A DNA stretch of 64,000 bases from Patiria miniata (Eukaryota > Echinodermata > Asteroidea > Valvatida > Asterinidae). Location of the stretch: positions 1,507,501 to 1,571,500 of the forward strand of contig NW_024037057.1 of assembly GCF_015706575.1 (NCBI RefSeq), read 5' to 3'. The translations under genes were made by a program, and so were the position numbers. Below are positions 59,713 through 64,000 of the stretch, piece after piece (the first letter of the stretch is position 1; every line of letters starts with the position of its first letter). Below the pieces are notes generated by a model. The model saw only the letters and a program-made list of their open reading frames with translations. It did no database searches and was not told the origin of the DNA.

Positions 59713-61744
59713 AATTGAATTACACGGGAGGCTCAACCAGCTCAATGCTGAAGCATCTGTCCAGCAAACATCCCATGTCCGGACAGTCGGGCTCTTCAAC
59801 AAGTGGGCCTCGCCAGCAGCAGCAAACAATTGCCGGTTATTTTGGACGGCAGGAGTGCAGCCCGGCCAAGGCAGAAAGAATTTCCCAACTACTGGCTGAG
59901 ATGGTAGCAATCGACTCGCTTCCTATCTCGGTCGTGGAAGGTACAGGTCTTCACCAGCTATTGGGTTTCCTTGAGCCGGGATATACGGTTCCATCTCGTT
60001 CAGCGGTGACGGCACGAATCCAAAAGATGTACCAATCGAAGAAAGAAGCGCTAAAGGCCAAACTTGCAGGATGTGACCACGTAGCCCTGACGACGGACTG
60101 CTGGACTTTTCGGGGCCAGGAAGGGTTCATGACAGTTACTGCACACTTCCTTGACAGCGAGTGGTCCTCCAAGGATGCCGTCCTGGACACTTCGCCCATA
60201 ATGGCTCTGGCAGCAGACGACGCAGATGACGAACCCGAAGGACCACAGCGCCATACTGCCGTGGCACTTGCGGCCCAGCTAGGCCGTGTCATTGATGAAT
60301 GGGGGCTGCAAGGAAAAGTTAGCGCTGTCGTTCATGACAACGCATCCAACGTAAAAGACCTAGGGCAGCGGAACGATACGTTAGACGTTGGATGTGCGGC
60401 GCACAAACTTCAGCTAAGTATTAATAAGGGCCTTGAGGCATCCCGGCAGGTTACATCCGCCATAGCAGGAGTCAGCCAGCTTGTCGGCCATTTTCGCCGA
60501 AGCACCATCGCGACCAAGGCCCTGGAGCAGAAAGGCCCTGGGCAAGATAACTGACATCACGATCACATTTTAATATCATGTAAAAGAACATAATAGACAA
60601 ATAGGCTTACAGTACAATATTAAATTACTAGGTAAGAAAGTTAATGACAACATCCATTGTAAAACTGAAATCGATTGTTTCAATTTTAAAACGTGCACGT
60701 ACTTATGATTTCCTTACTTTAGGTGGCTACAACATGTCCGTCTTACGGGAGCAACGTGAGTGGAAGCTGCGTATATCCGATAATTTGCGGCCTCCAAGGT
60801 CATCTCCAGATGAAAGACGAAGACTCGGCTCCCGTGAAGGCGTTGAAGACGGCTACATGTAACGACTTGGCAAAAAGGTATACATAAAGATTGCTATTGA
60901 CCACGTCTACTTCGGTAACTACAAAAGATCATAGGAATAAGCCGATCGTCTTGGTTGTCTGAGTGTGTCGATACCAAGTCTACTTCGGTAACCACAAAAG
61001 ATCATAGGAATCAAAGTCTGTTCTATTTCGATTTTCGGCAACCACAGAGGATCAAAGATTACAACTTGGGTTATTGCGTTCTCAATAGAGTGTTCAAACG
61101 CCGACAAAAAGTCATTTTCAGTAGATTTAAGCATACAACATGAAAGATAAATTTTCTTTCTTAACGATGTTTTGCTTGTTTTTTTTTTTTTGTAATCTTT
61201 CTTGAACAGGTTTAGCGGTGAGATTGCTGATGTCCCGCTTCTCACACCAGTTGTGGATCCCAGATACAAAGACCTGGGTTTCCTTTCCAATGCGCAACAG
61301 GAGCGAGCAAGAGATGGTTTACGCGAGATGCTGGCTACAATTACTGCAGCACCTCCTCAGAAGAGACAGCGCATGGAGACTACTGAGGAAACGTCAGCAA
61401 TGGCGTTCCATTTGAGCGGTGGAGCCAAGGTGGTTGGAGATGAGGAGACACCCGAGGAGGAGAGGGCGGAGAGGTCACCTTTGGACGACTTTGCCGAATA
61501 TCTCCGCGCCAAACCAGCCAGACTTGATACAGACCCATGTCAATGGTGGCTTGCCAACTCGCAACATTACCCATCAGTAGCGAAGGTCGCAAGACAGCTC
61601 CTCTGCATTCCGGCAACCTCAGTTCCATCAGACCGGGTCTTTTCTACCACCGGCAACATCGTGTCTGCAAAGCGCAGTTGCTTAACATCTGAAAACGTAA
61701 ACATTCTCATTTTCCTGGCGCAGAACTCAAAATTAAATCTCTAG
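59713..61744 (+). pseudogene. hAT-superfamily transposase (ZBED-like), internally deleted
   Basis: The left part (59713-60554, 279 codons from the first open codon) starts behind an acceptor-like TTGCAATGCAG with the second half of a BED zinc finger (NYTGGSTSSMLKHLSSKHP). It continues into the RNase-H-like core: ALTTDCWTFRGQEGFMTVTA (first catalytic Asp), AVVHDNASNVKDLG (second Asp) and VGCAAHKLQLSINKG. It stops at 60554. The right part (61210-61744), again behind an acceptor-like AACAG, is the hAT C-terminal dimerisation region with RYKDLGFLSNAQQE and SVPSDRVFSTTGNIVSAKRS. The family's third catalytic residue, Glu in SERVFS, is Asp here. The expected middle with the TRWNS motif is absent and 60555-61209 holds unrelated sequence, including a 72-bp-spaced duplication near 60907 and 60979. 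The N-terminal half of the BED finger was not found. I infer a dead copy. Confidence 0.88.
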
Positions 61745-63554
61745 GTTGACCAACAGCTCCACAAGTCCGCCAACTTCAGTGCAAGTTATCACGTCTGATT
61801 ATTCACTTATTTGTTGTTAAGTTGAGAAATTCCTCCATTTTTGTTTATTGTGTCTAGTTTAATTGTGTCCAGTTTAATTGTGTCCTCAGTTGTCGTCCAG
61901 ATCATCTAGAGCATTGATAACATTTCCAAAAGTGCATTTTAAAAGTTAACCATCTGACTCCTTATTTATTATTATTGAGCATTTTAGAGCTGTTTGGATA
62001 GTATTGTGTATCAAAGGGTAACTTACTAACTAACGGCTCCATTACGGCTATTACGGCCACGGGATATATACAACTGATGGAACTTGGAACACTAGTAGGG
62101 CCTTTCCAATCCCAGTTCATAATTTGTTTTTCTTGTTCTAAAATAAATTGTTTTCATATCTACATCGAAGCCATTGTTGTTTATTTAAATGTTCCTATAT
62201 TTGTGTTTTTTTTAACCTTTTGTATCAACAATGAACCAGTCCGGTACCAGTTCCGTTCCTCTAGTTTCCTGCTTTCGTTTAATAAAACTTAAACTGTTCA
62301 GAAAAGTCAAAACTGTTTGTTAATTAATTGTTTTTCTTTAACCCGATTTTTTCTGATGTACGATGTCTCAAAGCCTGAGAAAGTTTTAAGGGCATTTATA
62401 ATTTCCTATGATCGAACAAAGTGTAGATAAAAAAAATATACCTTTAACAACAAATGATATAATAAAAAAAATAACCGCGCGCCAATATTTTCTGCGGAAC
62501 TGGCCAATCACAACGCACGTAAGAAGTGCAACTTGATTAGCGTAGTACAGCACGCATGCGCCGGGTCCCTATGATAAAGCACGACACCATTTGTGCACGT
62601 GCTTTTATTTACTGTTAATAGTACTGACTAATTCATGCTACACCGGCACGGTGTAGCATGAATTTAGGTTTTATGAAATACGGACTCATTGGTGGTATTG
62701 CGCATGCTCTTGACCGGGAAAGGGTACCCGGGAAAGGGTACCCGGTTCCAGTCAAAACCGTAAACAGACAGGCCTACGAATTAAAAAGTTGAGATCATTA
62801 TAAAAACCACTTTCCGCATACGGCGATAATAGGAAGTCCACCTCCATTTGCACACTCCGCGCATGTCTATTTTCACAGGTATCGTACACGGAATAAACCA
62901 CACCACCGTCGGATTTTTTTCATATCAATTTGAAAAGGAAGAGTTATACTACACAAAAGACAGGACAATTCGGGAAGGTTAGTGGGCAATCTGTATTCCG
63001 AACGAGAAACGTGACAAGTGCCGCGATAATATGGCAACCCATCCTAAAGGTGATTTTTGAGCAATAAAAATATTTTTGACTCTAATTTGATCAAAACAAA
63101 ACAGGGGGGGAGCAACTATAGAATGCAGGGCCATGCCGGAAAATGTGTTTTTTTTTTGTAGTTGGATGCGATGTGAGGAGTGGGGTCGTTGAGTAAAATG
63201 GCACTCTTTGAGAACGAAGCAACTTTGGTATGATACTTCTCCTATGCGTACGCGGGTGGGTACGGTACGGCGGGTATGACATGACCAAAGATCTGCCGTA
63301 GGTGCTATAGGAACGTAGATGTATAAAAAAAAAATAGAGGGCGGTTTAAAGAGTAAATTAGCATGAAGTAAATTGTGATCAATAGAGGGCGCTATAGAGA
63401 GTGAATTATTGGCAAGTACATGTATGTAGTATATATACCGAGAGAGACGGCTTGGGATGTCTTGGATGCGTGGATGCGCGGTGGATGAGTATGAAGTCAT
63501 CAATAGAGGACGCTTTATTTACCCGCGGACCCTATACTGTATTTACCCTATAGG
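61745..63554. other. AT-rich region after the hAT relic
   Basis: No gene is seen. GGAACCG-like sequence near 62232-62260 (CCAGTCCGGTACCAGTTCCG) may be the far end of the hAT element. A short perfect palindrome TTCATGCTACACC...GGTGTAGCATGAA lies at about 62634-62665. GGGAAAGGGTACCC is duplicated near 62717-62745. Confidence 0.4.
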
Positions 63555-64000
63555 ACCATTGGAACATTCAATGCTCAAACACTCATAAAAGACTATCGCC
63601 TATATGAGCTGACTAAGCTTTGTAAAACTCAACATTATGACATCATTGGGATCCAGGAACATCGTCGGGTCCTAGACACAGCAATCACGTGCCTTGATAT
63701 TGGAGGTGGGTGGAAGGCACATCTTGCAACCGCCCGAGCCGGAGGCCATGGTGGTGGGGGTTTTCTGATCTCACCAAGAGTAGCCAGTACACTACTAAAT
63801 ATTGAACCATTGCACCATCGAATAATCACAATGACTGCACAACTTAATAACAAATGGTTACATGTAATAAATTGCCATATGCCGACTGCCCGTGCTGCTG
63901 ATGCTACCGGCACTACTGACTGTATTGACATCATTGGTCGTTACCTCGATTCGAAACCGAGTCGCGATATAACGGCATTTGTCTGCGATCTCAATGCTGA
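63555..64000 (+). CDS. Non-LTR retrotransposon endonuclease (EEP/APE-type), 5' part, runs off the window
   Basis: An uninterrupted frame runs from 63555 to the window end. Motifs of the exonuclease-endonuclease-phosphatase fold appear in order: TIGTFNAQTL (metal-binding Asn), YDIIGIQEHRR (catalytic Glu), GGHGGGGFLISPR, HVINCHMPT, and TAFVCDLNA, where the family usually has GDxN. The start codon is not clear; the frame is open for some codons before 63555. The reverse transcriptase would lie beyond 64000. The open frame contrasts with the broken relics at 99-1089 and 23249-23460 and suggests a younger copy. Confidence 0.85.

Noticed and set aside
62979..63503. 174-codon minus-strand open frame
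   Set aside because: Low-complexity, no motif, no splice or promoter support, and it sits in repeat-like DNA.

Overview
This is a window of animal nuclear DNA. Genes are split by many GT-AG introns, all three recognised genes are animal proteins, and the DNA between exons is filled with tRNA-derived SINE-like repeats, non-LTR retrotransposon relics, a hAT relic, MITE-like elements and long foldback hairpins. Exon and intron sizes, intact Ku80 and RNGTT, and a LKAAEAR1 homologue suggest a marine invertebrate, perhaps a non-vertebrate deuterostome. The species cannot be fixed from the sequence alone.

Layout. 1-1.1 kb: a decayed reverse transcriptase. 2.0-19.1 kb, plus strand: RNGTT, the mRNA capping enzyme, 14 coding exons that join in frame to 607 codons. 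19.1-28.7 kb: repeats between two convergent genes, plus one orphan terminal exon (20026-20156) with a predicted PKA-RII binding helix. 28.7-34.2 kb, minus strand: LKAAEAR1, 7 coding exons, 184 codons. 34.2-39.6 kb: repeats. 39.6-57.7 kb, minus strand: XRCC5 (Ku80), 19 exons that join in frame to 733 codons; only the short first coding exon was not found. 57.7-59.7 kb: foldbacks. 59.7-61.7 kb: a hAT transposase lacking its middle. 63.55 kb to the end: the endonuclease domain of another non-LTR retrotransposon, running off the window.

The three host genes do not form one pathway. RNGTT caps nascent Pol II transcripts, Ku80 binds DNA ends in non-homologous end joining, and LKAAEAR1 is uncharacterised. 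The most unusual material is in the repeats. One group of near-perfect palindromes has AGCC...GGCT ends and 10-11 bp flanking duplications. A foldback of about 740 nt lies in RNGTT intron 2. Hairpins are built from the tail of a SINE-like repeat. A 32-bp minisatellite still has its likely ancestral unit beside it. All exon boundaries were read by hand from reading frame, splice signals and protein similarity, without transcript data.
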